A DNA stretch of 64,000 bases from an uncultured Duncaniella sp. (GCA_910589485.1 CAJUSW010000003.1:62001-126000); one strand, 5' to 3'; counted from the stretch's first letter, positions 24,900 to 35,235 are shown. A program made the numbers and translations. The notes: generated by a model not told the origin, from the letters alone.

Positions 24900-25091
24900 A
24901 AACAGCCGGCAAAAGCATATGCAACAGTGCGCCTGAGTGGAGGCCTAAGAATGAGCCTAAAAGTTTTCAACATTTTAACACGTTTTGTTACTCCCCGGCA
25001 TTGATTTTTGGCATATTTTTGGTTACTTTGCAAAGAATTTGTTGACATTCCGGTACTCTACCCCTAAGAATGGCGACATATAACCGCATAT

Positions 25092-25859
25092 ATGGGTAAA
25101 ATCATCGCTATAGCTAATCAGAAAGGCGGTGTGGGCAAAACCACCACCACCATAAATCTGGCGGCCTCTCTCGCCGCCGAGGGTATGCGCACACTAATAA
25201 TTGACGCCGACCCTCAAGCAAACGCGACATCCGGCTACGGCATCGATCCGAAAAAGATGCCTTCATCGATCTACGAGTGCCTTGTGGATGATTATCCCAT
25301 GGCGGGATCGCAGGTAGCCACCTGCTGCAAGGGACTCGATCTGGTGGGATCGCGCATCGACCTGGCCGGAGCCGAGATCGAACTGATCAACAAGCCGGCC
25401 CGTGAGAATGTGCTTAAGAAAGCCATCGCTCCGATATCTGACCAATACGATTTCATCCTCATCGACTGCTCCCCCTCATTGGGACTCATCACCGTCAACG
25501 CCCTCACGGCCGCCGACTCGGTGATAATCCCTGTCCAGGCCGAATACTTCGCCCTTGAGGGGATCACCAAGCTGCTCAACACCATAAGGATCATAAAATC
25601 GAGGTTGAACCCCTCGCTCGAGATAGAAGGATTCCTGCTCACGATGTATGACGCACGTCTGCGCCTCGCCAATCAGATATACGAAGAGCTGAAAGGTCAC
25701 TTCGGCGAGATGGTGTTTGACACGGTGATACCGCGTAACATACGCCTGAGCGAAGCCCCAAGCCACGGACTCCCCGTGATACTGTATGATCCCTCATCAC
25801 GAGGATCGACATCCCATATAGCTTTGGCAAAAGAGCTGATAAACAAGAACCAGCACTAA
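25092..25859 (+). CDS. parA: Chromosome partitioning ATPase ParA (Soj)
   Basis: A 255-aa ParA of chromosomal (short) type. The deviant Walker A KGGVGKTTTTINLA is at residues 10-23, the Walker B-like FILIDCSPSLGLITVNA near 121-137. ParA dimerises with ATP on the nucleoid and moves ParB-parS complexes. parB follows 15 bp later. The 192-bp region upstream holds a near-promoter (TTACTTTG near 25024) and no parS-like palindrome that I could see. Confidence 0.96.
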   Translation: MGKIIAIANQKGGVGKTTTTINLAASLAAEGMRTLIIDADPQANATSGYGIDPKKMPSSIYECLVDDYPMAGSQVATCCKGLDLVGSRIDLAGAEIELINKPARENVLKKAIAPISDQYDFILIDCSPSLGLITVNALTAADSVIIPVQAEYFALEGITKLLNTIRIIKSRLNPSLEIEGFLLTMYDARLRLANQIYEELKGHFGEMVFDTVIPRNIRLSEAPSHGLPVILYDPSSRGSTSHIALAKELINKNQH

Positions 25860-25874
25860 TCAAAACTATCCAGA

Positions 25875-26762
25875 ATGGCACCAAACAAACGACCCGCGCT
25901 CGGTCGCGGACTCGATTCACTGATAGCGATGGACGATGCGCCCGCACGCGATACATCGGCCATCAACGAGGTTGAGCTGTCGCGTATATCGCCCAACCCC
26001 GACCAACCGCGCACACTGTTTGACTCGGAAGCCCTCGAGGAGCTGAGCCGGTCGGTGCGCGAATTCGGAATCATCCAGCCCATCTCCCTCCGCAAGACCG
26101 GCCCTGATACCTATCAGATCATAGCCGGAGAGCGTCGATACCGGGCGGCCCAGATGGCAGGCCTCACCACCATCCCGGCCTACATCCGCACCGCCGATGA
26201 TGCCCTTGTGACCGAAATGGCCCTTATAGAGAACATCCAGCGCGAGGATCTCAATGCCATAGAAATCGCCCTTACATTCAAGAAGCTGATCGACCGATAC
26301 GAACTCACCCAGGAACGCCTGAGCGAGCGCATAGGCAAGAAACGCGCCACGATAGCCAATTTCATACGCCTGTTGCGCCTGCCAGCCGATGTGCAGATCG
26401 GACTCCGCGACAAGCGCATCGACATGGGCCACGCCCGCGCACTCCTGAGCATCGACAATCCCAAACTGCAGTTGAAACTCTACAACGAGATCCTCAAGCA
26501 GGGGCTGTCAGTGAGGCGTGTCGAGGAGCTTGCCAAGAAATATCAGCAGGCCGGAGCCGAGGAGGATGAGAGCGCCGAGAAAGCCCAATCAAGATTCTCT
26601 AACAAAGATTTCGATATTTTAAGAGACCATCTATCCCACCGATTCTCAACGCCTGTAAAGGTATCATGTGACGCTTCGGGCAAGGGGAAGATCTCGTTCT
26701 CGTTTCGTGACGATGACGAACTTCAAAGATTAATTGCTATCTTTGACACAGCAAAACAGTAA
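25875..26762 (+). CDS. parB: Chromosome partitioning protein ParB (Spo0J)
   Basis: A 295-aa ParB. The N-terminal CTPase/ParB domain (residues about 32-120) has NPDQPRTLFD and the GERRYRAAQMAG motif; ALIENIQREDLNAIE is present; a helix-turn-helix near 150-175 (LSERIGKKRATIANFIRLLR) should bind parS; the C-terminus (about 240-295) is the dimerisation domain. It works with ParA in origin segregation. It is 15 bp after parA and 7 bp before the DUF5683 gene, the usual Bacteroidetes cluster. Confidence 0.96.
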   Translation: MAPNKRPALGRGLDSLIAMDDAPARDTSAINEVELSRISPNPDQPRTLFDSEALEELSRSVREFGIIQPISLRKTGPDTYQIIAGERRYRAAQMAGLTTIPAYIRTADDALVTEMALIENIQREDLNAIEIALTFKKLIDRYELTQERLSERIGKKRATIANFIRLLRLPADVQIGLRDKRIDMGHARALLSIDNPKLQLKLYNEILKQGLSVRRVEELAKKYQQAGAEEDESAEKAQSRFSNKDFDILRDHLSHRFSTPVKVSCDASGKGKISFSFRDDDELQRLIAIFDTAKQ

Positions 26763-26769
26763 TTACGAA

Positions 26770-27669
26770 ATGCCTACAACGGAAAATACCGTATCACATA
26801 CACCGGGAAGAATCGTGACCTCTATAATCGCAATGCTCATCAGCGCGGTTGTAGGGTCATTCGGCGTTTATGCCCAGGATCCGGCCAACCGTCCTGACGA
26901 ACCCGCAACAGACACACCTGCAAGTGTGACTGCGCCCACACGTATCACACCCGAGACTCCTGCCAGGCCAAAGCGTCCTGTGAGACCGCAACGCCGCCAC
27001 TCATCGCCGATCTCCGAGCTCCCTGACTCGATCCCTGTGGGACAGCAGGTGGATCTGCCGGCAATGGTGGTGGAGGACAGCCTGTCGGCAAGCGCCACTA
27101 CACCGGTATTGATCCCGATTGATTCCATTCCCGTGGTAAATTCGCCCGAGATCGAAAAGAAATTCACATTCAACCCCGATCCCACTCGCGCCGTGTGGAT
27201 GTCGGCGCTGTGTCCCGGTCTCGGACAGCTGTATAACCGCCGTTACTGGAAACTGCCCATTGTGGTAGGCGCATTCATGGGCTTGGGATATGCCACATCA
27301 TGGAACAACACCATGCTACGTGACTACACAACGGCCTACAGCGACATCATGGACAATGATCCCACCACCAACAGCTACATGGACTTCTTTGCCCCTACGG
27401 TCAATGAAGCCGACCTGGACCGTAGCTGGCTCACCAATCTGTTGCGCACAAGGAAGAATTATTTCCGCCGCAACCGCGACCTGTGCATCATCTGCATGAT
27501 AGGCGTGTATCTCATAGCCATGGTCGATGCTTATGTCGATGCCCAGCTCGCTCACTTCGATATATCGCCGTCACTGTCGGTGGATGTGGCTCCTGCCCTG
27601 ATGAACAACGATATACGCAACGGCACGTCACGCCCGAGCTTAGGCTTGTACTGGGCCCTCACATTCTGA
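26770..27669 (+). CDS. DUF5683 membrane protein
   Basis: A 299-aa protein. A hydrophobic segment near residues 17-35 (signal or anchor) is followed by a Pro/Thr-rich linker (40-110), then the DUF5683 core (PTRAVWMSALCPGLGQLYNR near 140, KLPIVVGAFMGLGYATSWNN) with two or three membrane helices. The family sits between parB and a lytic transglycosylase gene in many Bacteroidetes; its function is unknown. I chose the ATG at 26770, since the frame from 26734 would overlap parB and has no signal-like start. Confidence 0.85.
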   Translation: MPTTENTVSHTPGRIVTSIIAMLISAVVGSFGVYAQDPANRPDEPATDTPASVTAPTRITPETPARPKRPVRPQRRHSSPISELPDSIPVGQQVDLPAMVVEDSLSASATTPVLIPIDSIPVVNSPEIEKKFTFNPDPTRAVWMSALCPGLGQLYNRRYWKLPIVVGAFMGLGYATSWNNTMLRDYTTAYSDIMDNDPTTNSYMDFFAPTVNEADLDRSWLTNLLRTRKNYFRRNRDLCIICMIGVYLIAMVDAYVDAQLAHFDISPSLSVDVAPALMNNDIRNGTSRPSLGLYWALTF

Positions 27670-27742
27670 CCAATCATTATCCCTGCAGCGGGTAGGACTC
27701 CTGCCCCTGATCCCGCAACGCAGTCAATATACCGCACGAGCA

Positions 27743-29521
27743 ATGAAAAAGACCTTATTCACCATCCTGCTATGCTTTGGCGGAGCTCTCACCGCTTCGT
27801 CAGCGCAATCAATACTCGAACTCAGATACTCAATCACTGATGACAATATCATAGCCCCGGAAAGCTTCGAGACTCAGACAAGACTGCTCGAGGAGAATTT
27901 CTACCTGAAAAACTTCGTGGTTCCGGGCATTGACACCGGCAACTCTACAACCGCTACCCCCCGCGAATACGAACAGCGCCTGGCCAAACTGCCCACCGTG
28001 ATAGATCTTCCCTATAATTCCATCGTGAAGAATTATATCGAAATGTATCTCACACGCCGTCGCGGGCTGGTGGCCGACATGCTTGCTCTGCACAACTATT
28101 ACGGAAGAATCTTCGAGGAGGAACTGCTGAAGGAAGGGATGCCCCTTGAACTGGAATATCTCCCGGTGATCGAATCGGCCATCAACCCCAATGCCGTGTC
28201 ACGCGCGGGCGCCGTAGGCCTATGGCAATTCATGCCGGCCACAGCCAAGGGCCTGGGCATGGAGATAAACTCGCTTGTCGACGAGCGCCGCGACCCGCGC
28301 ATGTCGTCGCGTAACGCCGCCCGGTACCTGAAACAGCTCCACGACATATACAATGATTGGTCACTCGCCATCGCCGCCTACAATTGCGGGCCCGGCAATG
28401 TGAACAAGGCCCTGCGCCGTGCAGGAGTCGAGGAAGGTGACGAGAACGCCAAGAAGGACTTCTGGGAAATATACAATTACCTCCCCTCCGAGACACGTGG
28501 ATATGTGCCCGCATTCATCGCGGCCAACTATGTGATGAACTATTACCGTCAGCACGGCATCTCGCCAACCATCGTGAAACGCCATCTGACCACCGACACC
28601 GTACAGATCAACAAGAATGTACACTTCAACCAGATCGCCGCGGTGCTGAATATACCCGTGGAGGAGATCAGGATGCTCAATCCCCAGTATCTGAAGGACA
28701 TGATACCGGGCGACTACCGTCCTTACAACCTCACACTCCCCACCCAGCAGTGTCTCAGCTACATCATGAGCGAAAAGAAGATTCATGAGTATGACAAGGA
28801 TCTGTATGCCCGCCGTACAACAGCCGAACCCGGAGGCTCCTCCTCCACCGCCTCGGTAGTATCGGATGGTGGACAAGCCAATCTGGCAAAGGCCGAGAAG
28901 CAGACAGCCAACTCCGACAGCAATAAGGAGATAGCATCCCAGGCCACCGAAAGGATCATCAACAAGACCCATGTGGTGGCACGTGGCGAGAACATCCGCG
29001 ATATCGCCAAGGCCTACGGAGTGTCGGCCACCGACATCAAGCGATGGAACAAACTGCGTCGCGGCAAGGTGAAGGAAGGTGACCAGCTCACCATACAGGT
29101 GGTGGAGCACATCACTCCCGAAGAGGTGCGCGTGGTGGCTACCCCCGAGGTTGCCCAGGTGTTCCCCTCCGAGAACAAGGAGAACGGTAACGCACAGACG
29201 GTCGCGAACGAGTCGACCGGCGATGAGACCGCCAAGACCGTCGCAGAGCAACCCAAGCCCCGCGAAAACACCCAGCAGACCAAAGCAGTGCGCACCACCA
29301 CACATGTGGTAAAGAAAGGCGACACTCTCGACCGCATAGCCCGTAAATATGGCACGACAGTAGCCGCCATACAGGCCGCCAACGGCATGAAAAAGACCCA
29401 GACCGGAATCCAGATTGGACAAAAGCTGAAAATCCCTGCCAAGGGTGGCACCGTGTCATCGGCAAAGAAAAGCTCAGGAAAGAAAGCCACTCGCAAGAAA
29501 ACTACCCGTCGCCGTAAATAA
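27743..29521 (+). CDS. MltD-like lytic transglycosylase with LysM domains
   Basis: A 592-aa secreted protein. Signal peptide at residues 1-21 (ending SSAQS); SLT-type transglycosylase domain at about 100-300 with catalytic Glu144 in LPVIESAINPNAVS and the GLWQFMPATAKG motif; then LysM peptidoglycan-binding domains near 300-345, 410-455 (HVVARGENIRDIAKAYGVSA) and 525-570 (HVVKKGDTLDRIARKYGTTV); and a Lys/Arg-rich C-terminal end (KKSSGKKATRKKTTRRRK). It cleaves glycan strands to anhydro-muropeptides, in the periplasm. The stop overlaps the next start by one base (TAATG). Confidence 0.94.
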   Translation: MKKTLFTILLCFGGALTASSAQSILELRYSITDDNIIAPESFETQTRLLEENFYLKNFVVPGIDTGNSTTATPREYEQRLAKLPTVIDLPYNSIVKNYIEMYLTRRRGLVADMLALHNYYGRIFEEELLKEGMPLELEYLPVIESAINPNAVSRAGAVGLWQFMPATAKGLGMEINSLVDERRDPRMSSRNAARYLKQLHDIYNDWSLAIAAYNCGPGNVNKALRRAGVEEGDENAKKDFWEIYNYLPSETRGYVPAFIAANYVMNYYRQHGISPTIVKRHLTTDTVQINKNVHFNQIAAVLNIPVEEIRMLNPQYLKDMIPGDYRPYNLTLPTQQCLSYIMSEKKIHEYDKDLYARRTTAEPGGSSSTASVVSDGGQANLAKAEKQTANSDSNKEIASQATERIINKTHVVARGENIRDIAKAYGVSATDIKRWNKLRRGKVKEGDQLTIQVVEHITPEEVRVVATPEVAQVFPSENKENGNAQTVANESTGDETAKTVAEQPKPRENTQQTKAVRTTTHVVKKGDTLDRIARKYGTTVAAIQAANGMKKTQTGIQIGQKLKIPAKGGTVSSAKKSSGKKATRKKTTRRRK

Positions 29522-30867
29522 TGAGTGAACCACGCACACAATTCGCCACCCGCCTTGGCGTCATAGCCACCACAGTCGGGTCGGCCGTCGGGCTTGGCAA
29601 TATCTGGCGTTTCCCTTACGAGGCTGGCGCACATGGCGGAGGAGCGTTCCTTCTGCTCGATCTGCTCTTCATATTTATAATAGGTGTGCCCGTGGTGTGT
29701 GCCGAATTCATCATAGGTCGGCACACCGGCAAGAACATACGTGGAGCCTTCCGCGCGCTCGCGCCTGGCAAGTCCTGGGGACTGGTAAGCTATGTGGGAC
29801 TCACCGCGGCAATCATGATCCTCAGTTTCTACTCCGTGGTGGCCGGATGGACCATGCATTACACCGTCAGCTCCGTGACCGAGTTCTCGGGCCGAATGTC
29901 GACGGCCGCGCTCCATGACCGGTTCGACTCATTCGCATCCAGCGACATGGCCGTGGTGTGGACCCTGGTATTCCTCACAGCCAATTACCTTATAATATCT
30001 CGCGGAGTGCAGAAAGGGATCGAGAAAATGAGCAACATCCTCATGCCCATCCTCTTCATAACCCTGCTGGTTTTCACCATCAACTCGCTCATGATGCCGG
30101 GTGCGATAGACGGCGTGACATTCCTCTTCAAGCCTAAATTCTCCGAGATTACCCCCGCCGTAGTGCTCAGCGCCATGGGCCAGGCATTTTTCTCTCTGAG
30201 TCTCGGACTTGGATGCCTCATCACCTACTCGAGCTACTTCAAGAAGGAAACCCCGCTTGTGCGCACGTCGTTCATCACCGCGGGACTCGACACAATGGTG
30301 GCCATACTCGCCGGCGTGATCATATTCCCGGCTGTATTCACCTTCGGACAGGAGCCCACCGCCGGGCCGAAACTTGTATTTGAAGTGTTGCCGTCGATCT
30401 TCTCAAGCATCAGCGGAGGAGTGATATGGTCTACCCTATTCTTCTTCCTGCTGTTTCTCGCATCCATCACCTCGACCATTTCCATGGCCGAGATCACCAC
30501 GGCCTACTTCTCGGAAGAGTTCGGACTGTCGCGCAAACGGGCCACAGCCTTGACCATCGCCTTGGCCATGGTGTTCGGTTCGCTGTGTGCGATGTCGTTC
30601 GGTTCGCTCGGCCACATCACCATATTCGGGATGACGCTGTTCAATCTGTTCGACTATGTTTCGTCCAACATCCTGTTGCCCCTTGGCGGACTCATCATCT
30701 CGGTATTTGTAGGATGGGTGCTTGACCGATCCATTGTCAACAGCGAGCTGACCCACAGCGACCGCCCCGCTTCACGTGTGATCACCCGCATGGTAGTGTT
30801 CTGCCTCCGATGGCTCGCACCTGTATGCATAGGGATCGTATTCATATTCGGACTCGGGATTTTTTGA
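29521..30867 (+). CDS. SNF-family sodium-dependent transporter
   Basis: A 448-aa inner-membrane protein with 11-12 predicted helices. Signatures of the neurotransmitter:sodium symporter family are TTVGSAVGLGNIWRFPYEAG (residues 16-35), GGGAFLLLDLL and the later SSNILLPLGGLIISVFVGW. Prokaryotic members carry amino acids such as tryptophan, tyrosine or leucine with Na+; the substrate here is unknown. The ATG shares one base with the stop of the transglycosylase gene, so the two are coupled. Confidence 0.93.
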   Translation: MSEPRTQFATRLGVIATTVGSAVGLGNIWRFPYEAGAHGGGAFLLLDLLFIFIIGVPVVCAEFIIGRHTGKNIRGAFRALAPGKSWGLVSYVGLTAAIMILSFYSVVAGWTMHYTVSSVTEFSGRMSTAALHDRFDSFASSDMAVVWTLVFLTANYLIISRGVQKGIEKMSNILMPILFITLLVFTINSLMMPGAIDGVTFLFKPKFSEITPAVVLSAMGQAFFSLSLGLGCLITYSSYFKKETPLVRTSFITAGLDTMVAILAGVIIFPAVFTFGQEPTAGPKLVFEVLPSIFSSISGGVIWSTLFFFLLFLASITSTISMAEITTAYFSEEFGLSRKRATALTIALAMVFGSLCAMSFGSLGHITIFGMTLFNLFDYVSSNILLPLGGLIISVFVGWVLDRSIVNSELTHSDRPASRVITRMVVFCLRWLAPVCIGIVFIFGLGIF

Positions 30868-31017
30868 CCTCACCTCGGCCGATCCCCACTCCCGGTTCCA
30901 CGTTTTACACGCATAAAAATGAGCGTTTAAGCGGGAATATTTCCCTCTATTTTACCGGTTGCAGAAATAGTGATTTCTTTTTTACTGAAATTTTTCTTTA
31001 ATTCAGAAATTATCTAT

Positions 31018-31025
31018 TATCTTTG
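31018..31025 (+). promoter_or_regulatory. -7 box (TATCTTTG) of mutAB
   Basis: TATCTTTG lies 78 bases before the mutA start in the 236-bp gap after the transporter. No TTG is seen at the -33 distance. The long leader contains nothing I recognise as a riboswitch. Confidence 0.45.
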
Positions 31026-31103
31026 CACGGTAAAATCATAATTGCCGCCTCGTCAGTGTCGGGCCGGCATAAAAAAAGAGACTGAGAATTAATACCATAA
31101 ATC

Positions 31104-32972
31104 ATGGCAGAAAAGAAAGAAAAATTGTTTGAGCAGTTTCCCCCCATTTCCACTGCAGAATGGAAAGCCAAGGTGGAGGCTGACCTGAAAGGTGCTCCAT
31201 TTGACAAAAAACTTGTGTGGCGCACCAACGAAGGCTTCAATGTCCAGCCCATGTACCGCCTGGAGGATATTGAGGACTTTGCTACCACTAATTCCCTCCC
31301 CGGAGAATTTCCTTATCTCCGCGGCACCCGCACCGACAATGATTGGCTCGTGCGTCAGGAGATCATCGCCGAGACTCCCGAAGAGGCCAACCGCCTCGCT
31401 CTCGATGTCCTCACCAAGGGTGTGAACTCGCTCGGATTCAACGTACAGGATCCCTCAGCCGAGACTCTCAAGGTTCTCCTTGCCGGCATCGATCTCAAGA
31501 AGGTGGAAGTGAACTTCACCTGCTGCATCAAAAAGGCCCAGCCCCTGGCTGAAGCCCTCGTTGCATATGTGAAAGAGAACGGATGTGCGGAGGAATTCAA
31601 GGGCTCAATCGACTTCAATCCTTTCAAAAAGCCCCTGCGCAAGGGTGTGAACTTCGGCGAGGCCGAACTCGTTAAGATGGCCTGCGACCTTCTCGACACC
31701 GTGAAGGATGTACGTGGTCTGCGCGTTCTCTCGGTTGACAGCGACATGCTCAGCAATGCCGGCGCATTCATATATCAGGAACTCGGTTACGCCCTCGCAT
31801 GGGGTGCCGACTGGATGACAATGCTCACCGAAGCCGGACGCAACGCATCGGAAGTAGCCTGCCGCATCAAGTTCAACATGGGCGTATCGAGCAACTTCTT
31901 CATGGAGCTTGCCAAATTCCGCGCCGCCCGCATGCTGTGGGCCCAGATCGTGGCCCAGTACAAGCCCGAGTGTGGATGCGCTCCCAAGATGGTGGCTCAC
32001 GCTACTACCTCGCGCTTCAACCAGACCCTCTACGATGCACACGTCAACCTGCTCCGTAGCCAGACCGAATCAATGTCGGCAGCTCTCGCCGGTGTTGACT
32101 CAATCACTGTGACTCCGTTTGACACCCCCTATAAGACTCCCGATGAATTCTCGGAGCGTATCGCCCGCAACCAGCAGCACCTCCTCAAGGAGGAGAGCCA
32201 TCTCGACAAGGTGATCGACCCCGCCGGCGGTTCCTACTATGTAGAGACCCTCACCGTAGCCATCGCCAAGGAGGCTTGGAAACTGTTCCTCGACGTGGAG
32301 GAGAAGGGTGGATTCCTCGCCGAGTGTAATGCTGGTGAAGTACAGAAGGCCGTGCGCGAAAGCGCTGAGAAACGTCACACCGATGTGGCCCGCCGCAAAG
32401 AGATACTCCTCGGCACCAACCAGTATCCCAATGTCAACGAAATGGCAGCAGAGAAGATCGTGGATCTCAAGGGATCGCTCGGATGCTCGTGCGGAAAGCA
32501 CAATGGCGACGCCTGCGACAATGCAGCCGGCCTGCCCACCAAGCGTGCCGCAAGCGACTTTGAGGATCTGCGCCTTGCCACTGAGGCCGCCAGCAAGCGT
32601 CCCAAGGTATTCATGCTCACCATCGGCAATCTTGCCATGCGTCTTGCACGCGCCCAGTTCTCGACCAACTTCTTCGGATGTGCCGGCTACGAGATCATTG
32701 ACAACCTCGGTTTCAACACCGTGGAGGAAGGCGTGGATGCCGCTCTCGCCAAGGGTGCCGACATCGTGGTGCTCTGCTCAAGCGATGATGAGTATGCCGA
32801 ATACGCTCCCGCGGCGTTCAAGTATCTCAACGGCCGTGCCGAGTTTGTGGTTGCCGGAGCTCCCGCTTGCATGGAGGATCTCAAGGCCCAGGGCATAAAC
32901 GACTACGTACATGTACGTTGCAACGTTCTCGACACTCTCCGCGACTTCAACAACCGTCTGCTCAATAAGTAA
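31104..32972 (+). CDS. mutA: Methylmalonyl-CoA mutase small subunit
   Basis: A 622-aa MutA. It pairs with MutB to interconvert succinyl-CoA and methylmalonyl-CoA, the entry to propionate formation from succinate in Bacteroidales. The N-terminal two thirds form the TIM-barrel-like domain (SSNFFMELAKFRAARMLWAQ near 261); the C-terminal domain (about 500-622) has the B12-binding fold but no DxHxxG motif (the corresponding stretch is TIGNLAMRLARAQFSTNFFG), as expected for the non-catalytic subunit. A Cys-rich CSCGKHNGDAC patch lies near 468-478. mutB follows 21 bp later. Confidence 0.95.
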   Translation: MAEKKEKLFEQFPPISTAEWKAKVEADLKGAPFDKKLVWRTNEGFNVQPMYRLEDIEDFATTNSLPGEFPYLRGTRTDNDWLVRQEIIAETPEEANRLALDVLTKGVNSLGFNVQDPSAETLKVLLAGIDLKKVEVNFTCCIKKAQPLAEALVAYVKENGCAEEFKGSIDFNPFKKPLRKGVNFGEAELVKMACDLLDTVKDVRGLRVLSVDSDMLSNAGAFIYQELGYALAWGADWMTMLTEAGRNASEVACRIKFNMGVSSNFFMELAKFRAARMLWAQIVAQYKPECGCAPKMVAHATTSRFNQTLYDAHVNLLRSQTESMSAALAGVDSITVTPFDTPYKTPDEFSERIARNQQHLLKEESHLDKVIDPAGGSYYVETLTVAIAKEAWKLFLDVEEKGGFLAECNAGEVQKAVRESAEKRHTDVARRKEILLGTNQYPNVNEMAAEKIVDLKGSLGCSCGKHNGDACDNAAGLPTKRAASDFEDLRLATEAASKRPKVFMLTIGNLAMRLARAQFSTNFFGCAGYEIIDNLGFNTVEEGVDAALAKGADIVVLCSSDDEYAEYAPAAFKYLNGRAEFVVAGAPACMEDLKAQGINDYVHVRCNVLDTLRDFNNRLLNK

Positions 32973-32993
32973 ACCATTCATTCCCTATAAGAT

Positions 32994-35129
32994 ATGAAAC
33001 CCAATTTCAAAGACATTGACATTGTAAAAGACGCTTTCGGTGACCGTCACGTCCCCGAGACACAGGGGGAAGAATGGCTCACCCCCGAGCTTATCCCCGT
33101 TAAGCCCATATATACCAAGGACGACCTCGAAGGTCTGGAGCACCTGAACTATGTGTCGGGTATCCCCCCGTTCCTCCGTGGCCCGTACAGCGCGATGTAT
33201 CCCCTTCGCCCCTGGACAATCCGTCAGTATGCAGGTTTCTCCACCGCCGCCGAGTCCAACGCTTTCTACCGTCGCAACCTTGCGGCCGGACAGAAGGGTC
33301 TGTCGGTAGCATTCGACCTCGCTACTCACCGCGGATATGACGCCGATCACGAGCGCGTGGTGGGCGACGTAGGTAAGGCCGGTGTATCCATCTGCTCGCT
33401 CGAGGATATGAAAGTACTTTTCGAGGGAATTCCCTTGAACAAGATGTCCGTATCAATGACCATGAACGGAGCCGTGCTCCCCGTGCTCGCATTCTATATC
33501 AATGCAGGTCTCGAGCAGGGCGCCAAGCTCGAAGAGATGGCCGGTACTATCCAGAACGACATCCTCAAGGAATTCATGGTGCGCAACACCTACATATATC
33601 CCCCGGAATTCTCGATGCGAATCATCGCCGACATATTCGAGTACACCTCTCAGAATATGCCCAAGTTCAACTCCATCTCGATCTCGGGTTACCACATGCA
33701 GGAGGCCGGTGCTACTTGCGACATCGAGCTCGCCTACACTCTGTGCGACGGTCTCGAATATCTCCGCGCCGGTGTGAACGCAGGCATCGACATTGACGCT
33801 TTCGCTCCCCGTCTGTCATTCTTCTGGGCTATCGGCATGAACTACTTCATGGAGGTTGCCAAGATGCGCGCCGCACGTCTCCTCTGGGCCAAGATCGTAA
33901 AGCAGTTCAACCCGAAGAACCCCAAATCGCTCGCACTCCGCACCCACTCCCAGACTTCGGGATGGTCGCTCACCGAGCAGGATCCCTTCAACAACGTGGG
34001 CCGTACATGTATCGAGGCCATGGGTGCAGCTCTCGGCCACACCCAGAGTCTCCACACCAACGCCCTCGACGAGGCTATCGCCCTCCCCACCGACTTCTCG
34101 GCACGTATCGCCCGTAACACCCAGATCTATATCCAGGAGGAAACCATGGTCACCAAGCAGGTTGACCCGTGGGGCGGTTCCTACTATGTGGAGGCTCTCA
34201 CCAACGAGATCGCCCACCGTGCATGGAACCACATTCAGGAGATCGAGAAACTCGGCGGTATGGCCAAGGCTATCGAAAGCGGTCTTCCCAAGATGCGCAT
34301 CGAGGAGGCTTCAGCCCGCACTCAGGCCCGCATCGACTCAGGCCGTCAGACCATCGTGGGTATCAACAAGTATCGCCTCGACCATGAGGATCCCATCGAT
34401 ATCCTCGAGATTGATAACACCGAGGTTCGCAAAGACCAGGTGGCCCGTCTCGTTGACCTCAAGGCTCACCGCGATGAGGCAGCCGTGAAGAAGGCTCTTG
34501 AGGCTATCACCGAATGTGTACGCACCAAGGAAGGCAACCTTCTCGACCTTGCAGTGAAGGCAGCCGGTCTGCGTGCCACCCTCGGAGAGATTTCAGATGC
34601 CTGCGAAGACGTCGTAGGCCGTTATAAAGCAGTAATCAGAACTATTTCAGGCGTGTATTCATCAGAGACCAAGCAGGATCCCGACTTCATCAAGGCACAG
34701 CAGATGTGCGAGGAATTTGCAAAACGCGAAGGCCGTCAGCCCCGTATCATGATTGCCAAGATGGGCCAGGACGGTCACGACCGTGGCGCCAAGGTAGTGG
34801 CTACAGGCTATGCCGACTGCGGATTTGACGTGGACATGGGTCCGCTCTTCCAGACTCCCGCCGAAGCCGCCCGCATGGCTGTGGAGAATGACGTACACAT
34901 CCTCGGCGTATCGTCGCTTGCCGCCGGCCACAAGACCCTCATCCCCCAGGTGATCGAGGAGCTCAAGAAACTCGGCCGCGAGGATATCCTCGTTACAGCC
35001 GGTGGTGTAATCCCCGCTCAGGACTATGACTTCCTCTACAAGGCAGGTGTGGCAGCCATCTTCGGCCCCGGCACCCGTATTCCCCTCTCGGCCATCAAGA
35101 TGCTCGAGATTCTCGAGGGTGAGGAATAA
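32994..35129 (+). CDS. mutB: Methylmalonyl-CoA mutase large (catalytic) subunit
   Basis: A 711-aa MutB. The N-terminal substrate domain contains RPWTIRQYAGFSTAAESNAF near residue 70; the C-terminal cobalamin domain has the base-off motif D593-G-H595-D-R-G598 (GQDGHDRGAKVVATG), which supplies the lower axial His to the adenosylcobalamin cofactor. It performs the radical rearrangement and is coupled to mutA. A strong hairpin at 35159-35203 ends the transcript. Confidence 0.97.
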   Translation: MKPNFKDIDIVKDAFGDRHVPETQGEEWLTPELIPVKPIYTKDDLEGLEHLNYVSGIPPFLRGPYSAMYPLRPWTIRQYAGFSTAAESNAFYRRNLAAGQKGLSVAFDLATHRGYDADHERVVGDVGKAGVSICSLEDMKVLFEGIPLNKMSVSMTMNGAVLPVLAFYINAGLEQGAKLEEMAGTIQNDILKEFMVRNTYIYPPEFSMRIIADIFEYTSQNMPKFNSISISGYHMQEAGATCDIELAYTLCDGLEYLRAGVNAGIDIDAFAPRLSFFWAIGMNYFMEVAKMRAARLLWAKIVKQFNPKNPKSLALRTHSQTSGWSLTEQDPFNNVGRTCIEAMGAALGHTQSLHTNALDEAIALPTDFSARIARNTQIYIQEETMVTKQVDPWGGSYYVEALTNEIAHRAWNHIQEIEKLGGMAKAIESGLPKMRIEEASARTQARIDSGRQTIVGINKYRLDHEDPIDILEIDNTEVRKDQVARLVDLKAHRDEAAVKKALEAITECVRTKEGNLLDLAVKAAGLRATLGEISDACEDVVGRYKAVIRTISGVYSSETKQDPDFIKAQQMCEEFAKREGRQPRIMIAKMGQDGHDRGAKVVATGYADCGFDVDMGPLFQTPAEAARMAVENDVHILGVSSLAAGHKTLIPQVIEELKKLGREDILVTAGGVIPAQDYDFLYKAGVAAIFGPGTRIPLSAIKMLEILEGEE

Positions 35130-35158
35130 TCCCTTATAGAGATACATAACATCTTTTC

Positions 35159-35203
35159 CGGGACATAAGAAATGCCATTGCTCATGGACTTTCTTATGTC
35201 CCG
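35159..35203 (+). terminator. Terminator hairpin after mutB
   Basis: CGGGACATAAGAAA (35159-35172) pairs perfectly with TTTCTTATGTCCCG (35190-35203), 14 bp around a 17-base loop, followed by ATTTGT. It separates mutAB from the alcohol dehydrogenase. Confidence 0.7.
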
Positions 35204-35235
35204 ATTTGTAAATTATAAATCAATCGCAACGCTAC

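Noticed and set aside
28361..29422. 353-codon antisense frame inside the lytic transglycosylase gene
   Set aside because: It lies wholly inside a clear MltD-like gene and has no domain or promoter of its own.
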